From: Agrocybe praecox
Lineage: Eukaryota > Basidiomycota > Agaricomycetes > Agaricales > Agrocybaceae
NCBI GenBank assembly: GCA_964017145.1
Contig: OZ024840.1
Coordinates: forward strand, 4,830,401-4,894,400
DNA: 64,000 nt
Direction of reading: 5' to 3'
Shown: piece after piece, positions 1 through 11,303 of the stretch
How the letters are laid out: each line of letters starts with the position of its first letter
Numbering within the stretch: position 1 is the stretch's first letter
Notes under the pieces: generated by a model
Told to the model about the DNA's origin: nothing
What the model saw: only the letters and a program-made list of their open reading frames with translations
The model's database searches: none
Position numbers and translations under genes: made by a program

Positions 1-856
1 GACCGGTGAATGACTGTACCAAAAATATGTATGTAACTCCGCATCTGGTGACGATCCCATCGCAAGCTAATTTTTTCTGTGGTTTGCGAGGGCTGTGGAT
101 CGACGAGGCTCTCGTGTCCAATCACTTAGATCATTGATGATGGCCGCCAGCCAATTTGGAGTGCGAAAGAAGTACGGTAGGAACTTACATTCCATCTTGG
201 TACTTGTATTGCTTTGCTCTGTGATTCGTAGGGTATATGTATGTTCAGAAGTCCTGAACATATCTCATTTGATTTATCAGGAGGATATTTGGTTTTAAGT
301 ACGGGTATTCTGACTTCGGAACGTAAGCTCTTTTACGTGAGTTTCTCTTGACGCGCTGAGATGATGACATTAGCGCTGATACTCTCCGCGTCGTGGCGTG
401 GCCAATCATGTCTGCAGTCCTATACACAGCAGAGAAGACGCGACTTGATCCCCATTATCGCAATCTTCTTCTGAGTGGTACGCCAGGTGCAGTGCGGGCA
501 TTCCATCTGTACTGTTCTTTTAGGGTTCGGAACATCACATCCCGGCATGTAGCGACTAATGTCTTCGATCGTTAACATTTTAAATGACATAGTCTTTGTT
601 TACCACTTTCCTCGTTCGGGATCGACTTACTATAAGCCATATCCCCATCCCTCAGGATCTCGTCATCAGTCATCCGTCAAACGCCGACGGAAATGTATTT
701 ATGGCCCCAAAGTTCTATACACAATATCCAAAAGAAAAGTCTAGAGATACCCCTGAACGAGAGACGAAACGTCAGAAACAAAATACAAAGTGTTCATAAT
801 TATCGTAAAGTCGTTAAAAATGGGAGAAAAGCTATGACGGATAACGTCAATGAATG
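1..856. other. no gene recognised at the left edge
   Basis: Only short open frames with no recognisable family occur here. The stretch lies downstream of the minus-strand membrane protein gene that ends at 857 and probably holds its 3' flank. No repeat or RNA gene was seen. Confidence 0.4.
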
Positions 857-2793
857 CTACCCATTCATTGAGTTAAAATCATCGCAATCAGATGTGTTAG
901 ACTTCCGTAGGACGCTAGTTCGAGCATCTGAGTTTCGCCTATGTTGGCCTTCCGATTCTGTTTGTCGGCCTTGGTTAAATAGTACACCCTGAGGACTGCG
1001 TACGGCCTCTAGGTCCATGAGATCAAGAGCAGTGGCTCTGCTTTTCCCTATTTCGAGGCGTGTGTTTAGACTGTAACGCAATATGATAATTACTGGGTTA
1101 TGTTGGAGATGGGAATGAATTCATTACGCACGTTGCTAAGACTGAGTTTGCGTAAACTAGTATCGGAATGTTATAGAAGGGTTGGGTTATGAGTTGATAA
1201 AACGAACGTACGTTTGCCAATAATAAAATGGATTCCCAAGAATATCAGGTTATTTTCGAGGGTTAACCACTGGCAATATTTGATGTCAATTTGCCGCTCT
1301 TCGGGATGTACAAGTTTACATACGCAAACCAGGGAAATAACTGTGGCCGCGCTGTAAGACGCCGAAGGTTGAGCAAGCAAGGACATCTAAAGGGTAAAAT
1401 GGGTACCTGGTCAATGACCCGATCTCAAACGTGTATACTATTAGTGCATCCAGTATTTCATCCATGCTATTCAAAATCCATGAACGTCATGAAACCAGAT
1501 AATTACTGGCGCAAGGAATGAGCTCACCTTAGCGATTGCCTCCTACTCCTCCGAAGCAGGAACGACAATGACACTGTAATCATAATATCGACGGCGCACG
1601 ATAGCCCGAGTCCCACAGAAAATTGCCACTATGAAAGTTCGATAGTCAGAGATCCTATCCTTCAGTAACGCGTGCCTTACCCTAAATCGTTCCCGGAAGA
1701 TATGATAGCCCTTTAGTTTGAACCTGTGAAAGGATGAGTCAGGCCATTTATTCCTAAAAGGTTTATACTGCAGTATAATTACATTTCTCCTGCCGATGCT
1801 ATAATTTCCCTTCAATTGGATGAAACGAACCACTGCTTTGAGAATGGAAAGGCGTACCAGATGCAGCACCTAATGAGGTTCTCATTAACAATCTTTCTGG
1901 ATGTTTACCGGTATACCATTCATATGACTCACCAAGCCTCAACAGAGCCAGGAATAGCTAGATTGGCGTTTAGTATGTTGGCTTTGAACTTATGCCGCAT
2001 TGTGTGGACGCACTATAGGTATCGTGAGGTAGTAGTTTCTCTTGCTTACTACGAAAGTAGGTATTCAATTCGGAGACCGAGCGTGATCGAACAATCACAA
2101 AACTCACGAAGGAATATTCGTCGTGCGAAGTAACTGTAAGTAGGATAGATGAACCGGGAACCGGGTTGAATATGACCATGTCAACAAACCATTGGGCGAG
2201 GAACGTAAGTATTGCCTATGAAAGTATATTGATTGTAGCATCGGACATTCTGGAACAATGTGTTACTCACGGTGAATATGACGCTTAACTATACGTGTCG
2301 CGAAGCCATGAGTTGAGCCGAGGATATTAGGAAGGACGATGGCCACGCACTGCAATGCTCCTGCGCGGTGTGATATCAATCATGGGCGTAATTTTCATAT
2401 GAGATGGTGGAGACGTACTTAGGAATGACATCTATCAAGAGGACTTTACCGAAGTTGGTAATGAGGGATTTCCATATTGCGCCACTGATGAAGGCGGTAT
2501 GGGCAATATCGAGGAACCTATACAGTCTGTTTGATGAGCCAAACGATGTAAAGGATATCTCAGAGATCTTTAGGACGCACCAAACGAGCGCGACGAAGAT
2601 CTTTTGTTTTCGTTTGTCGTCGGGGTATAGTTTGAAGAATACAATTCCTTGAACGGTGACGATCCCAGATAACCTGTTGTCTGGTTAATGAAATGAAGGC
2701 AGTTGATGATAGTGATAGGGATCCGATGAAATACCCAGATGCAAGGATCCCGCCAATTAAAAGTGCGCCATATGTACCGGCGACCGTCTCCAT
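857..2793 (-). CDS. DUF6534-type multi-pass membrane protein (possibly decayed)
   Basis: This is a fungal multi-pass membrane protein of the DUF6534 type, of unknown function. Reading the minus strand from the ATG at 2793, exon 1 gives a hydrophobic start around YGALLIGGILASG. After a short intron comes GIVTVQGIVFFKLYPDD, then a further exon with LDIAHTAFISGAIWKSLITNFG. Near the 3' end the segments NLIFLGIHFIIGK, LYANSVLAT and LNTRLEIGKSRA follow, with the stop at 857. This N-terminal GIV.VQ..FF.LYP, LD..HT.FI and C-terminal K.Y.NS.LA..N.R pattern is what I know from the family. Introns are inferred. The middle (about 1400-2280) could not be threaded cleanly, so the gene may be a pseudogene. 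A second copy lies at 27738-29670. Confidence 0.6.
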
Positions 2794-4149
2794 AATGAGT
2801 TGGCCTCTGAATGTCCAGCAAAGGTTGGAAAGGGGCTTCGGAACTGTATACCTAGACCATCTTTTATCCTCAACTTACGCGCTTCGCAGTGTGCTAACCA
2901 TAAAAGGACACTTCGAATTGCGGGGTTAAGAGCCCACTGGACGAGACGTAGTAGCGTGCTGGGAGAAGAGGGCTCATGAGGCCATATTCGGTCACACAGA
3001 TGTCATACATAGGTAGAGTAAGCGCAGGATTATCAGGAGAGCTTTTTGTATTGATTGAACTTGGATTTTGGGACATCTGGACTCACAAACTGGTCGTTAG
3101 GGAGGATTGTCCATTCGCTTCCATTGTGCATGTTCATTTGATTTGAATTCGACCTTGTAAGGAGTCGTATCGATAAACCCTTATTGATGACAGATGGGAA
3201 CGAGCACAGCTTTTGCACCGAGCAAGTCGTCAAAGCCTCCCGTAGTCGGACAGAAGGCGATATTCGTTAGCTTCGTTAATTTCCGTATGGGAAAGTGCAT
3301 TCCAACGGAATAAAACCTGTTACGCTAACCAAATGCCGCCTGCTCTCCTGAGAGCCATGATAGAGGAGGACAATAGGATCAGTCACCTTGGGCCGGCTCT
3401 ACATGTGCAAAATTGGTGAAGTCGGTTGGAATTTTTCATACCTATTCTTAAGCTTTCTGCTGGCCCTTCCCAGGCCTTGATGCCTTACCATCCACTATTG
3501 AAGATGTGAACTTGCTCGAGTCGTTAGCAGTGGATCATTGAGGAGGCCTACTAGGAGGTTGAGTTCTCAGTTAAGTCCTTCACCTTAATGCTATTCGTGA
3601 ATACGAAAAATTCTCGTCAGAGCAGGTATGTGGTGTCAAAACAATTGTAAAGAAAAATAGTCAGGACATGTGCATGAACAATCGCCACCGGAGATTACAT
3701 AATGAAGCTTAGCTGACATGCAATTTATGTCATCCTTTTCTCACGCATGTCAGTCTCCGGTGCATTGGACCTTGAACATGTTGAACGTGAACTGTCACTC
3801 ATCTTTCTAAGTGACTGCGTCGACGTCAAAGAATAGAGTCCACATTGTCTCTACACAAGTGCAACATCCATAGGATAAGCCTTAGGCCTTAGGTTCCAGG
3901 ACTACGGCTACTCTTCCTTGCATCACAGTAGCGTCAACCAAGCTCCGATTCCCTGCGGTCGCTGTAGCAAAATGGAGAGCAGATGACCAGGAATAACCTA
4001 ATTTGCACACGGATTTCCTTTATACGAGGCCTATTCTTGTAACAGGTCTGACTAAACTCCTATTTCCTATCGTACGCCTTTGATTCTTAAGAACCCCTGG
4101 CATTGACAGGCATCGTCATTCTATTCTCATCTCACAGGAGTCGACTATC
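2794..4149. other. intergenic, no gene recognised
   Basis: No family could be recognised. Short open frames on the minus strand around 2894-3233 have no convincing splice partners. The last 70 bases are pyrimidine-rich and should hold the promoter and leader of the dioxygenase gene that starts at 4150. Confidence 0.4.
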
Positions 4150-5538
4150 ATGCCTGTAGCAGAGACATTCCCTCCATTCCCAGAAGACGTGCCGATACAT
4201 CCTCTTCTAGTCCTCGATTATCAATTGCTTAAGGAGAGGAATGCCGACGAGGTCGATAAGCTGTGGGAAGCAGCGACGAAGCTTGGCTTCTGGTAGTAAG
4301 TTTTGCTTCATCAGCCTCTCGCAGTATGTCTTGAATTGATTGCGGCTGCATTAGTCTGAAGGGTCATGAAGGGGACGATGTGGTCCCGGAGATGTTTGAT
4401 CTTGGGAAGGAGACTATGGCTTTGCCGATGGAGGAAAAGCTGAAATTCGAACAAGGGGATTCAGGAATGTCGTTTGGGTGCGTCAGTTCTGCCGTTGAGG
4501 AACTGAATGTACTTATCCCGTCGTGTTTGATAGCTATAAAGCAGCAGGTGCCAACGCAGTCGATGCCACAGGAGAACTGGACACCGTCGAGTTTCTGAAC
4601 GTCGCCAAAGACGATGCTCTTGCATGGCCAAAACAAGCACGACGCTCGTATCCCTCCAGCGTGGAAAGTCGAATGGAATCCACCATCATTCCGTTCGTGA
4701 AAAAGTCGTTAGAAGTCAACTATACGATACTGGACATCTTCAACGATAAACTCGGGTTGCAGCCTGGCACACTGCGTAATTTGCACCCTGAGGAGGAGTT
4801 TAGTGGGAGCGAGACGCGGCTCATTAAGAACCCTGCAACATTGAATACGACGAAGCAAGCTATTGGGAGTCATACGGATTTTGGATCTCTTGTATGCGCA
4901 CTTCGTTTTGCGTTCCCTTTGACACGCACTAATTGTCATCAACAGTCTTTCCTTCACAATCGCCTTGGCGGACTACAGGTCCTGGTTCCTGGCTCCGAGT
5001 CCTGGCAATATGTCAAGGTAACGTTCCAGTCATCTATTTACTAATTTTTGCTTATTGGCATCAGCCCCTCCCTAACCACGCAATATGTAACATCGGAGAT
5101 GCCTTATCAATTTTCAGTGGTGGAATCCTTCGCTCCAATCTTCACCGAGTAGTGTATGTCCCTCTCCACCATTAAATTTGTCCCAGCCCAATTGATTGGT
5201 TAATTTCTATAGACCCCCACCAGGCCGTCAGGCAGGGTTGGAACGCTGGTCGTTGGTGTTCTTCCTCCGGCCCGGAAACAGCGTCGTTCTTCGACCTTTG
5301 GTTGAACAAAGTTCCTTGATTGCGGAAGCTGTGGAGGCCGCTCCTGCGGGAAAGTACGAAACTGGGTCCACTGCGTCTGAATGGTTTTCGAGAAGGATCA
5401 GGAACCAGCGGATCAATAATCGCAAGGTGAGAACATGTATCATTTTTGTTGTATGGGAGTCTATCCTAATGGTTCTGATTAAAGGGTCCCGAGACCTGGA
5501 TGGCCAGTCGTGGGACTGAACACAAAGTCGAGGCCTGA
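4150..5538 (+). CDS. 2-oxoglutarate/Fe(II)-dependent dioxygenase, isopenicillin N synthase-like
   Basis: This is a non-haem iron oxygenase that should couple decarboxylation of 2-oxoglutarate to oxidation of a small molecule; the substrate is unknown. Seven exons join in frame: 4150-4295, 4355-4477, 4534-4891, 4946-5017, 5065-5153, 5213-5426 and 5485-5538, giving about 351 residues, a normal length for the family. The N-terminal DIOX_N part includes PLLVLDYQLL. The iron triad is visible as HTD (about H203 and D205, in GSHTDFGSLSF) and a distal His (about 260, in SNLHRVV). The 2-oxoglutarate-binding R-x-S motif is RWS (about 274-276). Signature phrases FLHNRLGGLQVL and NIGDALSIFSGG fit. It stands alone, with no biosynthetic cluster around it, so a catabolic or single-step role is as likely as secondary metabolism. 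Confidence 0.88.
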
Positions 5539-5868
5539 TTCAGGACAGTAAGCAAGCTAAACTGAAATAAATGTACGAATATCTGTATTTGTATTGGCGT
5601 AATGACTGAGTTTTGTGGCTTTGTGTAAAAACTTACATGTATGGCAAACAGACGTCGAAGTTCAAGCTAAAAAACAATACAAAGTTTCTCGCCTATGTTT
5701 TGCGTATGTTCTGAATTTCGAACAGCTCGGATTGTCCAGTTTCTAAAATAGAACTTCACGGAAACCAAACCACCTCTAACACATTACATCATCATCGTTA
5801 TCGTCACGTTGATCATTGAACGTTTTAACCTCTTATCATCATCGTCGTAGTATCACCATCCTCTGACC
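5539..5868. other. intergenic region between dioxygenase and malic enzyme
   Basis: No gene is seen. The proximal part should hold the dioxygenase 3' end. The 100 bases before 5869 are rich in CATCATC and TCATCATCGTCG runs and probably form the malic enzyme promoter and 5' leader. No clear TATA box was found. Confidence 0.4.
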
Positions 5869-8173
5869 ATGGCTGCTCTCAGTGTTAGCTCTCACAAACC
5901 GCCCCACCTTATTCCGACACTCAAAGTAGCATTAAGAGGTCAAACAATCTTAGGCTCGCCGCGGTTCAACAAAGGAACAGGATTCAGTATCGAAGAGAGG
6001 AAATCGTTTGGCTTGGAGGGTCGATTACCATATCGCGTGAACAGTCTCGACGAGCAATGTGCGCGTGCGTATGGCCAGCTCGAGCAGAGGGACACGCCGA
6101 TGAGGAAGAACACGTTCTTGCAGAGTTTGAAGGACCAGAATTGGACTTTATACTATTCACTGTTGGCAAGGCACTTGAAGGAGCTTACTCCCATTATTTA
6201 TACGCCCACAGAGGTACGTGATCTATTTTTTCCTTCGCTCCGGTAGCTGATTCGACGATTACTGTGTGCAGGCTGAGGCTATTGCGTCTTATTCACATAT
6301 CTTTCGGCGTAGCGAAGGCCTCTATCTATCGTACCCGGAGGAAGACCTGATGGAGCAAGCATTTTTGGAGCAAACTCGAGGGCGGGAAATTGACTTGATA
6401 GTGGTAACCGACGCAGAGGCTATCTTAGGAATTGGTGATCAGGGTGTCGGGGTGCGTACTTTCAACTTAATCGTCCTCCAACACGCGTTCAAGCGGGAAT
6501 AAACAGGGAATAGGGGTAAGACGAAACACAAATTGGGTAAAATATGTATTTCTGATGGTATTGTGCTAGATATCGACTGCTAAATCAGTCATTTATACGT
6601 ATGTTAATTTCCTCGGCACATCCAAAGTCAGTATGATATTGAACTTTGTCGTGCAGGTTAATTGGTGGTTTGGATCCGTCGAAATCTCTTAGCGTTACAC
6701 TTGACGTTGGAACGAACAACCAGGGACTATTGGATGACCCTCTATATGTCGTGAGTTACAGAAATCGAGAAACATGTTATTCAGTTGATCTGGTTTTTGA
6801 ACTAATAGGGGTGGCCTGAGAAGCGCGTTCGCGGGGAGGATTATGACCGCTTTGTGGACAAGTTCGTCATATTTTTATGCTCTTTACACATTTTTGGCCG
6901 CTGACGACGACTGCTAGGTTTGTTCAACTAGTCAGGAAGTATTACCCGCATAGTCTCCTGCACTTTGAAGACTTTGGGGTGACGAATGCGCATCGACTTT
7001 TGGATCGCTATCATGATACACATGCCGTATTTAATGATGATATGTATGTATTACTCTATACCATGTCTATCATCCTATCTATCTGACACGTCTTTAGTCA
7101 AGGAACAGGAGCTGTATCGCTAGCATGCGTGATGTCGGCCATCCGTGTTTCGAGCGAGGCACGGGCATCAGCCTCCTCACCTGAGAAGAAGAAACTTTCC
7201 GACCAACGATATATCATCTTTGGCGCAGGATCTGCTGGGTTAGGGATCGCTGTCCAGCTACGCGATGCCATTGTATCCGCCGATGGGTTGAGGAAGGAAG
7301 ACGCGAACAGGAAATTCTGGTTAGTCGATCGAGAGGGACTGTTGCATGATGGACTGGGAAAGGAGTTTGTGGGAGCAATGACGCACCAGAAAAAAGAATT
7401 CGTTAGGCCAGGCGAGGAGGAGTGGGGATTGCAGTCCGATGGTCACCATGTTTCACTTCTTGATGTTGTGCGGAAGGCTCGTCCGACCGTGCTCATTGGA
7501 TGTTCGACTTCAGCCGGCGCATTTACCCAGGAAGTTGTGGAAGCTATGATGGATGGTTTGGACGAGGGCGCTCGGCCGATAATTATGCCGCTTTCGAACC
7601 CCAGTCGGCTCGTCGAAGCTACGCCGGAGAATTTGTTGAAGTGGACGAAGGGGAAAGCTTTGATAGCTACTGGCAGTCCATTTGATAATATCAAGATGGA
7701 TGTCGATGGAAAGGAAAAGGAGTTTGTGTGAGTATTATTTTGCCTTATAACTTCATATACTTACTGAAGTTTCCTGTCGTAATAGCATCGCGGAATGTAA
7801 CAACGCGCTCATTTATCCAGGACTTGGATTCGGAGCTATCCTAGCCAAATCACGAATTGTCTCCGATACCATGCTAATAGCAGGTGCGAAGCGCCTTGCC
7901 CAGCTCTCGCCTGCCATAAACGGCGATGACGATCCAGAGTACAACGGTGCTTCGCTCTTGCCGGACTTTGAAGAGGCCCCGAAGGTTAACTTAGAGGTTG
8001 CTATTAGTGTCGCCGAACAAGCTATTAGGGAAGGTAGCAGCTCGGATAAACTCGATACTGACGAAGAGAAGGAGGAAGTTATTCGGAGTATAAGGGAGAA
8101 AGCTCTAGAGAGAGTTTGGGTTCCTGTTTATTCGGAATATGTATATGACGAGAACGGCATGCAGGAAACCTAA
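5869..8173 (+). CDS. malic enzyme (malate dehydrogenase, oxaloacetate-decarboxylating), NAD type
   Basis: The enzyme converts malate to pyruvate and CO2 while reducing NAD(P)+, linking the citric acid cycle to pyruvate. Nine exons join in frame: 5869-6213, 6272-6451, 6507-6515, 6570-6598, 6657-6750, 6809-6861, 6918-7043, 7098-7727 and 7786-8173, giving about 617 residues, as usual for the family. Visible landmarks are the catalytic-Tyr block IIYTPTE (Tyr about 111), GDQGVGGIGISTAK, the metal-binding block HFEDFG with [13 protein letters not shown], the dinucleotide-binding loop [18 protein letters not shown], the STSAGAF block, MPLSNPS, ATGSPF and [16 protein letters not shown]. The third exon is only nine bases long. 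Similarity to the bacterial MaeA/yeast Mae1 branch suggests NAD preference. Whether the protein is mitochondrial cannot be decided; the N-terminus is only weakly basic. Confidence 0.95.
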
Positions 8174-8736
8174 GATTCTGTGATGTAGCTGGCCAACTTA
8201 TTTGATTATAGGTTTATGTTCCTTTCCAGCCATAATGACATAATGAAATTTAGTTATTGGATATGTCTTGTGATAGCAAAATCACGCGAACGATAAGGGA
8301 AAATGGTCCGAAAGAAGTACGCGTTGCGCATCTTCTTGCAAAGCCCTCACTATCATAGTTTTATTTTGGCCACATCCGGCGTGTAATGAGATGAGCCATG
8401 GAAACTTACTCAATTCCTTTCTGCGTCGTTCTGTTGTTCGGTTTGTTCGGTTGCATTGTGGAATTGAACTTTCCTGCTGTAACCTGTAGCCTGTTCCCAG
8501 TCCTCCGAGGCCCTGGCTCACCTGAAGTAGGGGTGGAGGAAATCTGTTTCTGGTCTATTTCCCCTGTTAGCCGCCGCATAGTATCAGTCGATATTTTTGA
8601 AGAGCTTGGTGGGACTATATCTTTGTTCTTGCCTTTGACGTGTTGCTTTTGTTGCAATTTGAGTGCACTGGGCACTCGCATGAGTGGCTGGCCTTGGTAC
8701 CGTGGTAACCGAGTTCTTCATGGAAAGAGATGATTA
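8174..8736. other. malic enzyme 3' flank, no gene recognised
   Basis: The stretch follows the malic enzyme stop and ends at the TIR of the element starting at 8737. Open frames on both strands near 8400-8680 have no recognisable features. Confidence 0.4.
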
Positions 8737-9568
8737 TGGCGGTCAAAGTGGGTAAAATTAAAAGCGACCAAAACTTGAACTTTTTAAAATTTGCGACCCA
8801 AATTAGGCCCTTGTTCGTATGCTCAGTTCGGATTAAAAAATATGGTCGCTTTTTAAGTTTCTGTCTCAAACTTCAACGAAATGAGCCACATTTTTTTAGG
8901 TGTGCCTACAACTTGACTTAGGTTGCGGGGGATCCCGTTTATATGTCAGTACAAAAATATATATGAGCCAAAATATTATATAATGCGACACTAAGTACAT
9001 GAATAATGTGCGACAGAAACTTGAGGTGCGACACAAATTTTAAATGAGCCAGAAACTTTTTAGCGACACTATTTTCGTGTGTCAGAAAGCGACACAAAAA
9101 TAGAGACCCCTTGCGCGAGTTATATTTGGATCATTGAACTCCGAGAACTCCGAACGCTGTTGTCCATACACTGTCGCCAAGTGCTACGGTGAGCTTGATG
9201 TATTACATAGAGTGCAATGGTCGTATTGTATACTCAGTGTAAAAGCGGGAAAAAACTTATAATGTGTATGTGTATATAAAAGCTGATGTATAATATGTAT
9301 GTTTGTATGTTGTGTGTGTTTAGTATAATTAGTATTGTAAGGAGAGCCTAGGAACGAGCGAGAGGAAAGAAATCGCCGAAATATGAGCAAAGCTTACTTC
9401 GACTTCCATTGAGTGCATACGCCATCGCACTGTAATACTTCGAGTTCACCGTTACACGTCGAGACGGCGTTCGGAGATCTCGGAGTTCAGTGATCCAAAT
9501 ATAACTCACGCAAATGGTAAAATATCCAAGATTTGGTCGCTTTTTATTTTTCTCCACTTTGACCGCCA
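8737..9568. mobile_element. non-autonomous inverted-repeat DNA element (MITE-like), TA-flanked
   Basis: The two ends are inverted repeats of roughly 35-40 bases, each starting TGGCGGTCAAAGTGG and each containing an AAAGCGACCAAA block. Both ends are bordered by TA (8735-8736 and 9569-9570), as expected for Tc1/mariner-type insertion. A second, longer inverted pair lies inside: about 9112-9158 pairs with about 9466-9510 and shares GAGTTATATTTGGATCA. The left arm holds an extra stretch of about 340 bases with recurring GCGACA.AAA and TGAGCCA motifs. There is no transposase, so movement would need an enzyme supplied elsewhere. Confidence 0.78.
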
Positions 9569-9585
9569 TAATGTATCTTCGACAT

Positions 9586-9639
9586 ACAGGTTAATAGATG
9601 CACGCGACCTGTATTAACCTGTTTCTCTGAGAAACAGGT
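9586..9639. repeat. two overlapping inverted repeats upstream of the carrier gene
   Basis: ACAGGTTAATA (9586-9596) pairs with TATTAACCTGT (9612-9622). The end of that second arm is also the start of a perfect palindrome, ACCTGTTTCTC-T-GAGAAACAGGT (9617-9639). The two stems share ACCTGT and so exclude each other. Any function is unknown. Confidence 0.75.
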
Positions 9640-9818
9640 ATCGGCGCCTGCCGTGTAGCTGTACACGCTTTCCTTCGTGTTAACGAACTGAAAATCTTGT
9701 GCCATCGTTCCGCTGAATGCCGGTGCCGCTGTTCCGTAACAACCCGGTGACATTCGGCATATGTCGGCATGTCATTACGTTTGTGGCGAGTACACTGAGC
9801 CTCCTATTCTCTCGCCTC

Positions 9819-11041
9819 ATGCCCCGCTCCAAGGAATCGCCTTTGGGTGGACGCCATGGAATAGACTTTGCTATAAGCTCTGCCCTAGCAGGCGGGATCG
9901 CAGGTGGTGTTGTGAGCATGCGTTTTTTCTTTTTCACGTCCAAGATAATGCCTGATTCAATGTAGGCGAAAACGGCTGTTGCACCTTTAGAACGCGTTAA
10001 GATCCTCTTTCAGACGCAAAACACCGATTTTCAGAGGTTCTCAGGTAGAAAGTTCCTCATTTATACGCTAAATTAGGCGACTGAATTAGAAAATAGGATC
10101 ATGGCGCGGAATCCCCAATGCTTTAGTATTTATCTGTCAGACGAAAGGCGTTAGAGGTTTGTATCAGGTACTTTTTGTGTTTTGCTTGCAGAACTGAATC
10201 TTTAATAATTGGTGAGTAGGGACATACGTTAACACTTGCACGTACTATCCCTCACGCAGCGATATCGTATACTGTTTATGAGAAGGCAAAAAGGGTAATT
10301 TTATATTATATGAACCCATGAGGCATCGTTCCTGAGTTTATGTACGCGATTTACCCAAGATGATTATGCCTACACCTGAGGATCAAACATCAGTCAGGCG
10401 TTTCTTAGCTGGCTCAGTAACAGGTAAGCTTGAATTTCTATAGATATTTCGCACTACTCAGTGATTGTTCAGGGATTGCGTCGCTTCCAGTGACATACCC
10501 ATTTGAGCTGATACGCGTTCGTATGGCAATTGACACTAAGAATAATAACCAACCCAATATACGCCACGCAATTCGGACAATATGGTCCGAGGGTCGTGGT
10601 TCTACGCTAGCGCCTTCCTCATTGCTACCCGTTCTGCACTTTTATCGTGGGTTTTCACTCACCATGCTCGCGAGTATACCATACCGAGGGGGATTATTTC
10701 TCGCATGGGAGACGCTCAATTCGAAGTCAACGGAGTTCTTCAGCCCAGCAATGCTTAGTGCTCATCGGACTGGGATCCATCTTCTGGTTGGGGCGACTGC
10801 AGCGAGCGTTAGTGAGGTATTTATATATCCCCTGAGCGTCATCAGACGGATTCAGCAAGCGAGCGGTGTTGCCTCTCCACAGAGAAGAATTGGGTTCATG
10901 GAAACGACGCGATATTTATGGTCGAAGGCCGGATGGCGGGGTTTCTATGCGGGTATTGGTATAGGCCTGATCAAGCAAGTTCCTCTGCATAGTATTTCTC
11001 TGGCAGTATGGCAAATGGCTAAAGAAGTGTTGGATGTCTAG
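9819..11041 (+). CDS. mitochondrial carrier family (SLC25) protein, Leu5/CoA-carrier-like
   Basis: This is a six-helix inner-membrane transporter with three repeats. Six exons join in frame: 9819-9911, 9966-10044, 10097-10167, 10220-10294, 10360-10423 and 10473-11041, giving about 316 residues, a normal length. The repeat signatures are APLERVK (first repeat), YPFELIRVRMA (second) and YPLSVIRRIQ (third). The third carries Ser where the usual P-x-[DE]-x-x-[KR] has an acid, which removes one predicted matrix-gate salt bridge. The sequence AKTAVAPLERVKILFQTQN, with GLYQGHTLTLAR, resembles the group that includes yeast Leu5 and human SLC25A16/A42 (coenzyme A or related substrates). The substrate is therefore an inference. 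The exon 5 acceptor (ending CCCAAG) is the weakest splice site but is the only one that keeps the frame. Confidence 0.9.
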
Positions 11042-11303
11042 CATATATTCGAAGTACATTTTACTTTTGTTAGTTTACATACGATTATTTACGATACTGG
11101 GATTGCTTTTACAGAACGTGAATGACGGGGACCATTCACGCGTAGTCGCTTGAAGCGTTTTCATCGGGCGTCTTTCTTCTTGAGCCAATTAGAAAATCCA
11201 TGTCTTGGTTTGGCCTTCAAGACCTCTGGTTCGTCGGCCATGATGACTGTAAGTATTCTCAATTAGCTTTCGCTCTTCAAGTCTCATCTTTATGATATTC
11301 AAA

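Noticed and set aside
4150..8173. Dioxygenase and malic enzyme as part of a biosynthetic cluster
   Set aside because: Neighbours are housekeeping or unrelated genes. No backbone synthase, P450 or transporter gene accompanies them.
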